Origin: Nonomuraea sp. NBC_00507
GTDB taxonomy: Bacteria > Actinomycetota > Actinomycetes > Streptosporangiales > Streptosporangiaceae
Direction: 5' to 3'
DNA length: 64,000 nt
Assembly (NCBI RefSeq): GCF_036013525.1
Contig: NZ_CP107853.1
Coordinates: forward strand, 2,852,001 to 2,916,000
Positions 1-9,298 of this stretch are shown one piece after another. The notes under the pieces are model-generated. The model searched no databases. It was not told the origin of the DNA and saw nothing but the letters and a program-made list of their open reading frames with translations. Numbering within the stretch: position 1 is the stretch's first letter; every line of letters starts with the position of its first letter. The position numbers and the translations under genes were made by a program.

Positions 1-10
1 CGCCTCGACG

Positions 11-388
11 GTGCTGGATGTGAGGGACGCGTTCACCGCCGCCTGCATGCGTGCCGACGCGGACGCGGTGGCCGCCCTCGGCCCGGAGCCGGCGGCGCGA
101 GCGCTTGCCCGATTCCCGGAGCTGATCAACACCGCGGCCGGGCAGCGCAAGCCCGCGGCGGTGCGGCTGCTCGCCGGTCTCGGCTTCGACGTGAACCACC
201 GGCGCCGCAGCACTCCGCTGCACGAGGCGGCCTGGAACGACGACGTCGAGACGGCCAGGACGCTGATCGAGCTCGGCGCCGACCCGACGATCAAGGACGC
301 CGAGCACGACGCCACCCCGCTCGGCTGGGCCGAGTACGGCGGCAAGCACCGCGTGGCGGCCTACCTGCGAAGCCTGCGACGCGAGTGA
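11..388 (+). CDS. Ankyrin-repeat protein, probably C-terminal part
   Basis: This frame encodes ankyrin repeats. The motif TPLHEAAWNDD lies near residue 68, followed by ELGADPTIKD and ATPLGWAEYGG, the usual helix-turn-helix consensus of a protein-binding ankyrin stack. The frame is open to the left edge of the window, and the GTG at 11 has no visible ribosome site. Actinobacterial proteins with this ending are usually longer, so the true start probably lies outside the window. The partner is unknown. No signal peptide or membrane segment is visible in the part seen. Confidence 0.75.
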   Translation: MLDVRDAFTAACMRADADAVAALGPEPAARALARFPELINTAAGQRKPAAVRLLAGLGFDVNHRRRSTPLHEAAWNDDVETARTLIELGADPTIKDAEHDATPLGWAEYGGKHRVAAYLRSLRRE

Positions 389-604
389 TGACCAACTTCG
401 ACGGTGGTTCCGCACCGGCGGTGATGGTCGGGCAGCGTCGTCCCCCGGCTGAGCGGGAGGACCGAAATATAGGTCGTTGTCGGCCGAAACCAGTCACATC
501 TGATTCTTGTCCGTGAGAGCATGACCGCAATTGGCGATCATGCCAACCTGCTGTCATGACCGCGGTCAGGCTCCCCGGCCGGCCGCTTTGAGAAGGATGA
601 ACGC

Positions 605-1084
605 ATGCGCAAGTCAGCGAAGGTCCTTGCCGCGGCCACCCTGTTCGCCGCCGGCACGGTCCTCGCCCACCCCGCCCCCGCCATGGCCGCCGCTCCCTAC
701 ACCCCCGAACGCGCGTGCGCCAAGGAATCCGGGCGTGGTGGATGGACGCACGTGAAGGACAACAAGAGGGCGCTGAAGAACGGGCGATCCACCTGGGGGT
801 ACGTCTACCTGATGTGGAACCGTGGCCTGCAGAAGAACTGCGTCACGGTGATCAAGACCACCTACGCCGGGACGCCGACGTACACGCAGGCGATTCTCCA
901 CGTGGAGGGCGGCGGCGCCTATCGGGACCCGGGCACCCTCACCAAGAGGAAGTACGGCCACTACGCCGCCGCCATCGGTTACGGCAAGGGTTACTGCGTG
1001 GACTTCGAGGGCCACACCACCGACACCCGCAGGGACTTCGGGATCGCCTCGGCCAGGCGGGGCAAGTTCATGAACTGCGGCTGA
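605..1084 (+). CDS. Secreted SapA-like (spore-associated protein A type) protein
   Basis: A 159-residue protein with a clear Sec signal peptide: basic MRKSAK, a hydrophobic Ala/Val/Leu stretch, and a likely cleavage after AMA near residue 30. The mature part has the SapA pattern: a VYLMWN strand, a KNCV segment, a Gly-rich GGGAYRDPG turn, a GYCVDFEG segment, and a final Cys-Gly. The cysteines could form disulfides outside the cell. SapA of Streptomyces coelicolor is a small spore-coat-associated protein, and similarity here is by pattern only. An AAGGA ribosome site lies at 593-597. It converges with a methyltransferase across a strong hairpin terminator. Confidence 0.7.
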   Translation: MRKSAKVLAAATLFAAGTVLAHPAPAMAAAPYTPERACAKESGRGGWTHVKDNKRALKNGRSTWGYVYLMWNRGLQKNCVTVIKTTYAGTPTYTQAILHVEGGGAYRDPGTLTKRKYGHYAAAIGYGKGYCVDFEGHTTDTRRDFGIASARRGKFMNCG

Positions 1085-1100
1085 CCCGACGATCGTGCAC

Positions 1101-1137
1101 CCCGGATCGAGCCGCCCGGCGGGTGGCTCGATCCGGG
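1101..1137. terminator. Bidirectional hairpin terminator
   Basis: A perfect 13-bp stem, CCCGGATCGAGCC (1101-1113) and GGCTCGATCCGGG (1125-1137), with an 11-base loop. It sits in the short gap between two convergent genes, the SapA-like gene and the methyltransferase, so it can stop transcription from both sides. There is no T-run, which is usual for actinomycete terminators. Confidence 0.8.
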
Positions 1138-1154
1138 CGGCCCGCTCGTTCGGC

Positions 1155-1883
1155 TCAGGTCGTGCGCTCGGCTATGAACACGAACTCGCGACCCGGGCGA
1201 TCAGGCGCTTCGCGCACGTCGAGCGTTCGGTAGCCGTGGTCGCCCAGGCTGGACTCCACCTCGTCGCGGCTCCGGAACCGGAGCGTCGAGTCGGAGGTCA
1301 CCACCGCGCCGTCCGCCACGAACCTGTAGGTGGAGCGGAAGTAGACGAGCGGAAGACGCACCTCGACGACCTCAAGACGCCGCTCCACCGGCCCGATCCC
1401 AGGGACATCAAGGACGAAGGGAGCGGTGTCGGCAGCCCATTCCTCCCAGGCCCGGTACTCCGGGCGCCTGGTCTCGAACACCAGATGCCCCCGGGGGCGA
1501 AGAGCGGCGTGGATGCCCCGGAGGGTCGCCGACCACTCGTCGTCGGTGAGGAACACCTGCGCCACATTTCCGGTCATCACCGCCAGATCGGCATGGAGCG
1601 TCGGGACTGTCGTGGCGTCGCCATGGATCCAGGTGACCGCCGCGGCCTCGTCCTTCGACCCCGCGACCTGCAGCGAGGCCTCCGCCGGGTCGACACCCAC
1701 GACGGTGCGGCCGGTCCCGGCGAGCAGGACCGCCAGGGATCCGGTGCCGCAGCCGACATCCAGCACCCGGTCCGCGCCCAACTCATCGGCGATGGCGAGA
1801 TAGGCCGGCAGGTCGTCGCGCTCTCCGTCGAAGGCGTCGTAAACGGGTGCGAGGCGGGGGTGCGCAAAGATCGCATCGGGCAC
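1155..1883 (-). CDS. Class I SAM-dependent methyltransferase
   Basis: A 242-residue methyltransferase of the Rossmann type. Motif I is VLDVGCGTGSLAVLL (about residues 40-54). It is followed by VVGVDPAEA, the acidic end of strand 2 that binds the SAM ribose, then by GDATTVP and LRPRGHLVFETR. The C-terminal half is a beta-rich substrate lid. The substrate cannot be read from sequence. The start is GTG, with TACGGT on the minus strand (1896-1891) seven bases upstream, which fits a leaderless mRNA. It is transcribed alone, away from the ThuA gene. Confidence 0.85.
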   Translation of the reverse strand: MPDAIFAHPRLAPVYDAFDGERDDLPAYLAIADELGADRVLDVGCGTGSLAVLLAGTGRTVVGVDPAEASLQVAGSKDEAAAVTWIHGDATTVPTLHADLAVMTGNVAQVFLTDDEWSATLRGIHAALRPRGHLVFETRRPEYRAWEEWAADTAPFVLDVPGIGPVERRLEVVEVRLPLVYFRSTYRFVADGAVVTSDSTLRFRSRDEVESSLGDHGYRTLDVREAPDRPGREFVFIAERTT

Positions 1884-2016
1884 CCGAGTGACCGTATCCC
1901 TGTTCCAACGCTCCGGCGACCGATTTTCCGGGGGGAGTATGCCCCGCTTTGGCTAGCCTCGGCCGGAGATGCGACGATCGGACCCGATGACTCATGAGCG
2001 ATCGATGGGCGACAGC

Positions 2017-2721
2017 ATGACAGACGACAGGGGCCGCAAGGCTCTCGTGGTGCGGGGCGGCTGGGAAGGGCACGCCCCGGTGGAGGCCACCGACCTCTTC
2101 GTCCCCTTCCTCGAAAAGCACGGGTACGACGTGCATCTGGCCGACTCGCCGGCACCGTACGCGGACTCCGCGTTCATGTCCGGCGTCGACCTCATCGTGC
2201 AGTGCTACACCATGGGCACGATCAAGCCGGAGGAGCTGCGCGGGCTGGAGGCGGCGATCCGGGCCGGCACGGGAATGGCGGGCTGGCACGGCGGCATCGC
2301 CGACTCCTACCGCAACTCTTCGGACTATCTGCACCTCATCGGCGGCCAGTTCGCCTGTCATCCGGGCAAGGACCCGGCCGAGCGGGACGGCTCGCAGGCC
2401 GACAACTTCGTGCCGTACACCGTGAACATGCTCCCCGAGGCGAGCGAGCATCCCATCACCGCGGGCATCGAGGACTTCGACCTGGTCACCGAGCAATACT
2501 GGGTGCTGACGGACGACTACATCGACGTGCTGGCGACGACGACGCAGAAGATCCGCCCCTGGGACCCCTGGCACCGGGAGGTCACCTCGCCGGCGATCTG
2601 GACCCGGCGCTGGGGCAGCGGGCGGATCTTCGTCACCACTCCGGGGCACAGCCTCGACGTCCTGCGGGACGACAGCGTACGCACGATCATCGAGAGGGGA
2701 ATGTTGTGGGCCAGCCGATGA
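2017..2721 (+). CDS. ThuA-domain protein (trehalose-utilisation type, glutamine-amidotransferase fold)
   Basis: The protein matches the ThuA fold, a class I glutamine-amidotransferase-like domain: KALVVRGGWEGHAP at the N-terminus, the strand LIVQCYTMG, the Gly-rich TGMAGWHGGIADS with a conserved His, and the C-terminal GRIFVTTPGHS. ThuA proteins occur in sugar catabolism beside Gfo/Idh/MocA oxidoreductases, as here. The ATG at 2017 gives the family N-terminus. In-frame ATGs at 1969, 1987 and 2005 are alternatives, and TAGCCT at 1954-1959 would favour the one at 1969. The stop overlaps the next start (ATGA), so the two genes are translationally coupled. Confidence 0.82.
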   Translation: MTDDRGRKALVVRGGWEGHAPVEATDLFVPFLEKHGYDVHLADSPAPYADSAFMSGVDLIVQCYTMGTIKPEELRGLEAAIRAGTGMAGWHGGIADSYRNSSDYLHLIGGQFACHPGKDPAERDGSQADNFVPYTVNMLPEASEHPITAGIEDFDLVTEQYWVLTDDYIDVLATTTQKIRPWDPWHREVTSPAIWTRRWGSGRIFVTTPGHSLDVLRDDSVRTIIERGMLWASR

Positions 2722-3800
2722 ACGTGGGCGTCGTCGGATGCGGGGCCATCTCGGCCCAATACTTCCCGACCATCGACCGGTTGCCGCAGCTGCGGCTGGT
2801 GGCCGTGGCCGATCTGGACCCCGACCGGGCGCGGGAGGCGGTGCGGCCCTACGCGGGCGTCGACGTGCTGAGCGTGGCGGAGCTGATGGCGGACCCGCGG
2901 GTGGACGTCGTACTGAACCTCACCGTTCCCGCCGCCCATGCCGAGATCGCGCTGGCCGCGATCGCCGCGGGCAAGCATGTCTACTGCGAGAAGCCCCTCG
3001 CCGCGACGGCCGCGGAGGCCGGGCGGATCCTGCAGGCGGCCGACGCCGCCCAGGTACGGGTCGGCTGCGCCCCGGACACGGTGTTAGGGACGGGCACGCA
3101 GACGGCGCGCAAGGCCATCGACGACGGCCTGATCGGCAGACCGGTCGCGGCGACCGCGATGATGGTGACGCCCGGACACGAGCGCTGGCACCCGAACCCC
3201 GACTTCTACTACGTCCCCGGCGGCGGCCCCCTCCTCGACATGGGCCCCTACTACATCACGAGCCTGGTGACCATGCTCGGACCGGTGACGACGGTCATCG
3301 GCGCCGCAAGCCGCACCCGCGCCAAGCGCACGATCGGCTCGGGCCCCCGTCGCGGCGAGGAGATCCCGGTCACCGTCGACACCCACGTCACCGGAGTGCT
3401 CGTCCACGCCTCGGGAGCGCTGTCCACCCTGGTGATGAGCTTCGACGCGGCGACGACCAAGGCGCCCCACATCGAAGTGCACGGCGAGAAGGGCTCGCTC
3501 GTCGTCCCCAACCCGAACCACTTCGACGGCCTCGTCCAGGTGTTGAGCATCGGCGATGACGGCTGGCGCGACCTGCCCGTGGCGGCCGGCTACCTCGAGG
3601 CCGGGCGCGGCGTGGGCCTGGCCGACTTCGCCGCGACCCCGGTGGGCGAGGAGCCGCGTGCGGGCGGGACGCTCGCCTTCCACGTGCTCGACGTCATGGA
3701 GTCGCTGCTGGCTTCGGCGCACTCCGGGGCGGCGGTGACCATCACGAGCACGTGTGCGCGGCCGCGGCCGGTGGCCTCGCCAGGAGTCACCCTTTGGTGA
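2718..3800 (+). CDS. Gfo/Idh/MocA family NAD(P)-dependent oxidoreductase
   Basis: A 360-residue sugar-type dehydrogenase. The N-terminal Rossmann motif is VGVVGCGAISAQY, followed by the strand VAVADLDPDRA, and the family signature GKHVYCEKPLA lies near residue 95. The C-terminal domain carries GGGPLLDMGPYYI, the region with the catalytic acid/His in this family. It probably oxidises a hydroxyl of a sugar or sugar derivative in the cytoplasm. The start overlaps the stop of the ThuA gene by four bases. Frames extending further upstream are artefacts of the high GC content. The substrate is not predictable. Confidence 0.88.
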   Translation: MNVGVVGCGAISAQYFPTIDRLPQLRLVAVADLDPDRAREAVRPYAGVDVLSVAELMADPRVDVVLNLTVPAAHAEIALAAIAAGKHVYCEKPLAATAAEAGRILQAADAAQVRVGCAPDTVLGTGTQTARKAIDDGLIGRPVAATAMMVTPGHERWHPNPDFYYVPGGGPLLDMGPYYITSLVTMLGPVTTVIGAASRTRAKRTIGSGPRRGEEIPVTVDTHVTGVLVHASGALSTLVMSFDAATTKAPHIEVHGEKGSLVVPNPNHFDGLVQVLSIGDDGWRDLPVAAGYLEAGRGVGLADFAATPVGEEPRAGGTLAFHVLDVMESLLASAHSGAAVTITSTCARPRPVASPGVTLW

Positions 3801-3924
3801 GGCACGCCTGGAGGCGCTCGGTGACCAGCTGATCGACGTGCACGAGCCGGTCGAGATCACCTCTGTTGTCCTGACTGTGGTAGTAAAGACGCCTGTTGAG
3901 GTTGTTGTGACCATAGGGGGCAAA

Positions 3925-5181
3925 GTGGCGATGCTCAGCCGGCGACGGCTTCTCCAGGTAAGTGCGGGCGCCGTGCCGGCGATCGCGCTCGGCGCGGGTC
4001 CCGTACAGGCCGACTCTGGCGAGCCGCTGACCACGGGCGTTGTGCCGAGCGCGCTGGCCGGTTTCGACAAGGCGATGAAGACGTTCATCACTGAGCGGGA
4101 CATTTCCTGCGCCCAGCTCGCGGTCGCCAAGAACGGCAAGATCCTGCTCGCGCGCGGCTACGGGCACTACTCCAAGCCCGGCGCCCCCATCGTGCGGGTG
4201 CAGCCCACGTCCCTGTTCCGGATCGCGAGCCTGAGCAAGAGCCTCACCGCGGCCGCGATCGTCCGGCTGGTCCAGGACGGCAAGGTGACTCTGGGGACGA
4301 AGGTCGCGTCCTTGCTGGGACTGTCGACCGCGGCCGACCCCCGGCTGGCGAACGTCACCCTGTCGCGACTGCTCCAGCACACCGCCGGCTGGGACAGGAG
4401 CGTGTCGAAGGACCCGCTGTGGATCGACCACACGATCTCCGCGTCGCTGGACGTGCCCCTGCCGATCGACCACGCCGACATCATGAAGTACGTCACCGCG
4501 CGGAAGCTCGACTTCGACCCCGGCACGAAGTACGTCTACAGCAACTACGGCTACATGCTGGCCGGCCGGGTCATCGAGAAGGTCTCGGGCATGAGCTACG
4601 AGTCGTACGTGCGGCAGAAGCTGCTCGCCCCCGTCGGGATCACCCGGCCGCGGCTCGGCCGCAGCCTCCGATCCGGGGCCTTCTCCACCGAGGTCGCCTA
4701 CGAGTCGCAGTACACCAACAAGAGCGTCGTGGACCAATCGGGCACCGTCGTGCCGTTCCCGTACGGCGGTTTCAACATGCCCAACCAGGACGCCAACGGC
4801 GGCTGGCTCGCGTCGGCCGTCGACATGGTCAAGTGGGGTTTCGTCTTCAACGGTGCCGGTCCCGTGCTCAACGCCACGTCGATCTCCCGGACATTCGCCA
4901 AGCCCGAGACCGGGGTGACCGCCGGCGGCTCGTGGTACGGCCTCGGCTGGAACGTGCGCAACAACAACGCCGGAGGGCTGAACACCTGGCACAACGGCAG
5001 CATGCCCGGCACGTTCAGCTTCCTCGCCCGGGTGCAGAACGGTGTCAGCTACTGCGCGATCTTCAACCGCAGGGAGGAGGAAGGGGCGCCCGACTTCGAT
5101 GCGATCGACCCCATCCTCGGCCAGGCGATCGGCACCGTGAGGACCTGGCCCACCACGGACCTCACCCCGAGGTACTTCTGA
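3925..5181 (+). CDS. Tat-exported serine hydrolase (class C beta-lactamase/D-peptidase family)
   Basis: A 418-residue exported hydrolase. The N-terminus LSRRRLLQVSAGA fits a twin-arginine signal, ending near GPVQA. The three catalytic motifs of the beta-lactamase/PBP4 family are all present: S102-L-S-K105 (nucleophile and general base), Y205-S-N, and H356-N-G. Members act as esterases, D-aminopeptidases or beta-lactamases, and the choice cannot be made here. GTG 3925 has a GGGGG ribosome site about six bases upstream. ATG 3931 is the alternative. The last 70 bases and the sequence just after the stop are copied at 14.7 kb. Confidence 0.88.
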   Translation: MAMLSRRRLLQVSAGAVPAIALGAGPVQADSGEPLTTGVVPSALAGFDKAMKTFITERDISCAQLAVAKNGKILLARGYGHYSKPGAPIVRVQPTSLFRIASLSKSLTAAAIVRLVQDGKVTLGTKVASLLGLSTAADPRLANVTLSRLLQHTAGWDRSVSKDPLWIDHTISASLDVPLPIDHADIMKYVTARKLDFDPGTKYVYSNYGYMLAGRVIEKVSGMSYESYVRQKLLAPVGITRPRLGRSLRSGAFSTEVAYESQYTNKSVVDQSGTVVPFPYGGFNMPNQDANGGWLASAVDMVKWGFVFNGAGPVLNATSISRTFAKPETGVTAGGSWYGLGWNVRNNNAGGLNTWHNGSMPGTFSFLARVQNGVSYCAIFNRREEEGAPDFDAIDPILGQAIGTVRTWPTTDLTPRYF

Positions 5182-5204
5182 CGGGGAGCGGGTCCGAGCC
5201 GCCG
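5109..5204 (+). repeat. 96-bp segment duplicated at 14664-14759 (parent copy)
   Basis: This segment covers the end of the serine hydrolase gene, its stop codon (5179-5181) and 23 bases after it. It aligns without gaps to 14664-14759 with eight mismatches by eye (about 92% identity). Because identity runs past the stop codon, the duplication was of DNA, not conserved protein. The coding copy here is intact. Confidence 0.9.
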
Positions 5205-5248
5205 GTCATCTCGATCTCGGGCTCTCCGATTGATCTCCCGGCCGCGGG

Positions 5249-8131
5249 CTACGGCCGCTGACCGAGGGTGTCCAGGAAGGCGTGGATTTCATCGGCTTCC
5301 GGGACGCCGAGGTCGGTGTACAGGTCCAGGGCCTGCTGGGCGTGTGCGCGGGACTCGCCGTGCTCTCCCAGGTCGTGGTGGGCGCGGGCGAGACCATCGT
5401 GGGCGCGGGCCTGCTCGTGGTGAACTCCCACCTCCAGGGCGACGGCGAGAGCGGCATCGTGGTCGTCCACGGCCTGGACGAGATCGCCCATGGACCGCGC
5501 CGTCTCACCCAGACTGTTGAGGGATTCGGCTTCGTTGGTCCGATAGCCGAGCTCCCGGCACAGGTCCAGGGCGCGCAGAAGCTGCTCGCGGGACTGCTCG
5601 TAGCGGCCCAGCCGCTCGTGGACGCTGCCGAGGTTGCCCAGCGCGACGGCTTCGCCGCCCCGGTCGCCGAGTTCGCGATGCAGGTCCAGGGCCTGCTGGT
5701 AGTGGTCGCGGGCTTGCTCGTAGCGGTGCAGTCCCTCATAGGCGAGCCCCAGATTGGACAGCGCGACGGCTTCGTTGGCCCGCTCGCCGAGGTCGCGGCA
5801 CAGCTCCAGGGCTTGCCGGTAGCGGTCGAGCGCCTGGTCGTGGGATCCCTGCCGCCAGCACACGTTGCCGAGGTTGTTCAGCGCCCGTCCTTCGCCAAGC
5901 CGGTCGCCGAGCTCAAGGTAGAGGTCCAGGGCCTGCCGGGAGTGCTCGTGCGCCTGCTCGTAGCGGCCTCGCCGGAAATATACGATGCCCAAGTCGATGA
6001 GCGCCCGGGCCTGGCAGGCCTTGTCGCCGCCGCGCCGTCCGGCGTCCAGCGCCTTGCCATGCAGGAGAAAGGCGTCGTCGTAATGGGCGTGGTCGTAGAG
6101 ATACTGGTAAAGGGTCACCGCGAGTCGGCTGACGTAGCCGGGCTGGTCGTCGTCGGCGGTGCAGGCGCCGATGTCGATGAGGTTGGCACGTTCCGTGTCC
6201 AGCCACTCGGTCGCCTGTGTCGTGCCGCCAAACCGCACGACCGGCGTGCCCGGCTGGGGAATCCGCGGCCTGTGGTGTTTCCTGTTGGGGAAGACGAGAT
6301 CGATCGCCTTACTGGCGGTGTACAGGTAGTGGTCGAACAGCCGGGTCAACGCCTCGCGCCGCGACTCAGTGGGTTCGTCGGCTTCCGCGGCGGCGTGGGC
6401 ATATTGGCGTAGCAGGTCGTGGAGGGTGTAGCGGCCGGGTTGGTGCTGGAGGAGCATGTGGGCGTCGAGGAGGTCTTCTAGGATGGCCTCGGCTTCGTCC
6501 AAGGGCAGGTCGGCCAGCGCGGCGGCGGAGTGGGCGTCGAGATCGGCACCCGGGTGCAGGCCCAGGAGGCGGAACAGGCGCTGTTGGCCGAGGTCGAGCT
6601 GTTGGTAGGACAGGGCGAAGGCGGCGGCCACTCCGCGTTCGGGGGTGGCAAGCTCGGTCAGGCGGCGGCGCTCGTCGCGCAGGCGGTCGGCCAGGTAGCG
6701 GACGGTCCAGCGGGGGCGGTGGCGCAGCCGCGCGGCCGCGATGCGGAAGGCCAGCGGTAGGAAGCCGCACAGCTGTAGCACGTCCAGGACGGCGACCGGT
6801 TCAGCCAGGGCGCGGTCGCCGACAATGGTGGTGAACAGCTCGGTGGCCTCCTGGGCGGCGGGCAGGTCCATGGACAGGGCCTGGGCGCCGTCAAGGTCGG
6901 TGAGCCGGCGGCGGCTGGTGATCAGCATGAGGCTGGCGGTGGCGCCGGGAAGCAACGGGCGCACCTGGTCGGTACCGGCGACGTTGTCCAGGACGATGAG
7001 CGCTTGGCGGCCGGTCAGCTCGGTCCGCCACAGCGCGGCCCGGTCGGTGACCTCGGCGGGGATCTGTTCGGCCGGGAGGCCGAGCTGGCGCAGCAGGGTC
7101 TCCAGGGCGGCGGCGGGTTCGACGGGGCTCTGGCCGGGGGTGTGGGCGTGCAGGTCGACGAAGAGTCGCCCGTCGGGGAAGCGGTCGGCCAGCAGGTGAG
7201 CGGCGTGGATGACCAGGGTGGTCTTGCCGATGCCGGCCATACCATCGATGGCGGAGATCCCCACGACGCCGCTGTCGGCCGACCATGACCGGATGAGCGT
7301 GTCCACTTCGTCCGCACGTCCGGTGAAGTCGGCGATGTCGTAGGGCAGATGGGAGACGCGCTGCGGCTGGTGTCGCTGGGCGGCCTGCTTCGGCTGCTGC
7401 TGGGCTGGTTGAGTCAGGTGCGGGTCATCGCGCAAGATGGACTGTTCCAGGGCGGCGAAGGTGCGGCTGGGATCCAGTCCCTGCTGCTCGACCAGGGCGG
7501 TGCGGAAGGTCCTGGCGGTCGTCAGCGCTTCGGCTTGGCGCCCGGCCCGGTGCAGGGCAAGCATGAGCTGGCCGACCAGCCGCTCGCGCAGCGGATGCGC
7601 CGCGACCTGTGTGGCGAGTTCGTCGACGATCTCGGTGTGGCGTCCCAGGTCCAGCTCCAAGTCCGCCAGGCGTTCCACCGCGCGCATCCGCCGCTCCTCC
7701 AGGCGCTGGCGGGCCTCTGGCACGTAGTCGGCTCGGATGCCCGCCAGCGGCTCTCCCGCCCACAGCGCCAGCGCCCCGCGGACTTGCTGGGCTTCGTCGG
7801 AGGCGGCCCGCTCGGTGAACTCCTCCAGGTCCAGCTGCCCGGCCTGGACGTAGATCACATAACCGGCGGTGCGGGATTGGAGCGCCTGCTCGGCTCCGGC
7901 CTGGCGAAGCGCCCGCCGCACCGTCGCGACCAACGTGTGGATCTGTGATCTGGCCGTGTCCGGCGGGGTCACTCCCCAGATGGCACCGATCAACCGGTCA
8001 GTGCTGACCACGGTCCCGGCATGCAGCAGCAAGTACGCCAGAAGGGCGCGGTGCCGTGGCTCCCAGCGGGGCACGTACCCGTCCTGGCCGCGTACCTCTA
8101 CCGGTCCGAGCAGCGTGAACCGTACGCCCAT
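5249..8131 (-). CDS. SARP-type transcriptional regulator with NB-ARC and TPR domains (AfsR/DnrI-like)
   Basis: A 960-residue AfsR-type regulator. Residues 1-95 form an OmpR-like winged helix (FTLLGPVEVRG start, then RALLAYLLLHAG). About 100-245 is the bacterial transcriptional activator domain. About 270-560 is an NB-ARC ATPase with Walker A GMAGIGKTT (Lys303) and Walker B ALIVLDNV. About 680-950 is a run of tetratricopeptide repeats (the ALxNLGxVxxxxGxxxxA pattern at least six times). Proteins like this switch on antibiotic or metabolic operons after nucleotide- and partner-dependent oligomerisation. It reads away from the AhpD gene, with a short shared promoter region. No biosynthetic cluster is next to it. 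Confidence 0.92.
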   Translation of the reverse strand: MGVRFTLLGPVEVRGQDGYVPRWEPRHRALLAYLLLHAGTVVSTDRLIGAIWGVTPPDTARSQIHTLVATVRRALRQAGAEQALQSRTAGYVIYVQAGQLDLEEFTERAASDEAQQVRGALALWAGEPLAGIRADYVPEARQRLEERRMRAVERLADLELDLGRHTEIVDELATQVAAHPLRERLVGQLMLALHRAGRQAEALTTARTFRTALVEQQGLDPSRTFAALEQSILRDDPHLTQPAQQQPKQAAQRHQPQRVSHLPYDIADFTGRADEVDTLIRSWSADSGVVGISAIDGMAGIGKTTLVIHAAHLLADRFPDGRLFVDLHAHTPGQSPVEPAAALETLLRQLGLPAEQIPAEVTDRAALWRTELTGRQALIVLDNVAGTDQVRPLLPGATASLMLITSRRRLTDLDGAQALSMDLPAAQEATELFTTIVGDRALAEPVAVLDVLQLCGFLPLAFRIAAARLRHRPRWTVRYLADRLRDERRRLTELATPERGVAAAFALSYQQLDLGQQRLFRLLGLHPGADLDAHSAAALADLPLDEAEAILEDLLDAHMLLQHQPGRYTLHDLLRQYAHAAAEADEPTESRREALTRLFDHYLYTASKAIDLVFPNRKHHRPRIPQPGTPVVRFGGTTQATEWLDTERANLIDIGACTADDDQPGYVSRLAVTLYQYLYDHAHYDDAFLLHGKALDAGRRGGDKACQARALIDLGIVYFRRGRYEQAHEHSRQALDLYLELGDRLGEGRALNNLGNVCWRQGSHDQALDRYRQALELCRDLGERANEAVALSNLGLAYEGLHRYEQARDHYQQALDLHRELGDRGGEAVALGNLGSVHERLGRYEQSREQLLRALDLCRELGYRTNEAESLNSLGETARSMGDLVQAVDDHDAALAVALEVGVHHEQARAHDGLARAHHDLGEHGESRAHAQQALDLYTDLGVPEADEIHAFLDTLGQRP

Positions 8132-8268
8132 CCGCGTGTCCCCCCGAGCTCTATCGAGCCTGGTGGGCCCGATGGAAAAAGCATGGGGAATCTATCAACA
8201 CGGCCTCGCATCATGACCTCAGCCCCGAAACAACAAGGCAACCACCCCAAGAAATCCGAGGTCACACC

Positions 8269-8805
8269 ATGTCCAGACTTCCATTGATCCAGCCGGAATC
8301 GGCCACCGGAGCCGCGGCCGAACTGCTGGCCGCCGTGCAGAAGGCGCTGGGGGTGACCCCGAACATGACCAAGGCGATGGCCAACAGCCCGGCCGTGCTC
8401 AGTGCCTACCTGGAGTTCTCCGGCGCGCTGGCCGGCGGCAGTCTGCCCGCCGCGGTCCGCGAGCAGATCGCCATCCTGGTGGCCCAGGAGAACGAGTGCG
8501 ACTACTGCCTCTCGGCCCACTCCTACATCGCCACCAACCTGGCGGGACTGGACGCCGCCGAGGCCGACCATGCCCGGCACGCGCGGGCCACCGACCCCAA
8601 GAGCCAGGCGACCCTGGCCTTCGCCGCCACCGTGGTGCGCACCCGGGGCGACATCGCCGACGCCGACCTGAAGTCCGCCCGTGAGGCGGGTCTGTCCGAC
8701 GGCGAGATCGCCGAGGTCGTCGGCCACGTCGCGCTCAACGTCTTCACCAACTACTTCAACAAGACCGCCGAGACCGACATCGACTGGCCCGTCGTCCGTC
8801 ACTGA
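8269..8805 (+). CDS. AhpD-like carboxymuconolactone decarboxylase family protein
   Basis: A 178-residue helical protein of the CMD/AhpD family. It has the redox motif ECDYCLSAH, a CxxC followed by the conserved His, which in AhpD relays electrons to peroxides. The C-terminal [21 protein letters not shown] is also typical. A role in peroxide or organic-radical detoxification is likely. It starts at ATG 8269 behind GAGGT. A truncated second copy lies 490 bases downstream, with remains of OsmC and thioredoxin between them. It is divergent from the AfsR-like regulator, which may control it. Confidence 0.88.
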   Translation: MSRLPLIQPESATGAAAELLAAVQKALGVTPNMTKAMANSPAVLSAYLEFSGALAGGSLPAAVREQIAILVAQENECDYCLSAHSYIATNLAGLDAAEADHARHARATDPKSQATLAFAATVVRTRGDIADADLKSAREAGLSDGEIAEVVGHVALNVFTNYFNKTAETDIDWPVVRH

Positions 8806-8991
8806 CGCACGGCTCGCCCACGAAACCTCGAACGGAGTGCGAAGTAATGATCATCGACGTGCTGCCCGCGGTCCTGTCGTTCCGCTACCAGGGCCGTCAC
8901 CGCCGCCAAGAAGTAAGGACCGTCCTGCGCTCGGACAGCGGAGACAGCCGTCCGAGCCGCCCGCTGCGACCCCTCACCGCCGCTCAAAAGT

Positions 8992-9149
8992 GAGGTGGTG
9001 GTGCGGGAGGTCGCCCGCCCCACCCAGGAGGTCACCGCCGGACGGCACACCTTCACGATGGACGAGCCAGTCGCGGCCTGCTGGAGATCGCCGGGAAGTG
9101 CCCGGTGCACCGCACCCTCCGCTCCGAAGTAGCCATCAAAAGATCTTGA
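8992..9149 (+). pseudogene. OsmC-family peroxiredoxin, internally deleted remnant
   Basis: One frame reads [19 protein letters not shown] and then [10 protein letters not shown], the N-terminal segment of OsmC/Ohr-type proteins. From about 9078 a different frame reads [18 protein letters not shown] up to a TGA at 9147-9149, the C-terminal segment with its conserved Cys-Pro-Val-His. The central part, with the first catalytic Cys, is missing and the join is out of frame. No product can be made. The bases from 8847 to 8991 hold a short open frame ([12 protein letters not shown] start) that I do not recognise. Confidence 0.75.
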
Positions 9150-9298
9150 ACTTCCCGGGCAAGCCGGGAATCGCGGTGCTCGTCGACTTCTGGGCCGACT
9201 GGTGCCACCCCTGCCACATGCTCGCCCCAGTCCTGGAGCAGCTCGCCGACGAAAAGGCCGGCCAACTCGTCGTCGCCAAGGTCGACGTCGAGGCCTAG
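9146..9298 (+). pseudogene. Thioredoxin fragment (N-terminal half with WCHPC)
   Basis: The frame reads [21 protein letters not shown] and ends VVAKVDVEA then TAG. This is the first half of a thioredoxin with active-site WCxPC (His in place of the usual Gly). It lacks a proper start and the C-terminal half with the cis-Pro strand. It begins inside the OsmC remnant. After the TAG (9296-9298) the same frame continues directly into the second AhpD copy. Confidence 0.75.

Noticed and set aside
8681..9298. A 205-codon frame ending in thioredoxin sequence
   Set aside because: Its first two thirds overlap the AhpD gene in another frame and lack protein-like sequence; only the end is a thioredoxin fragment.
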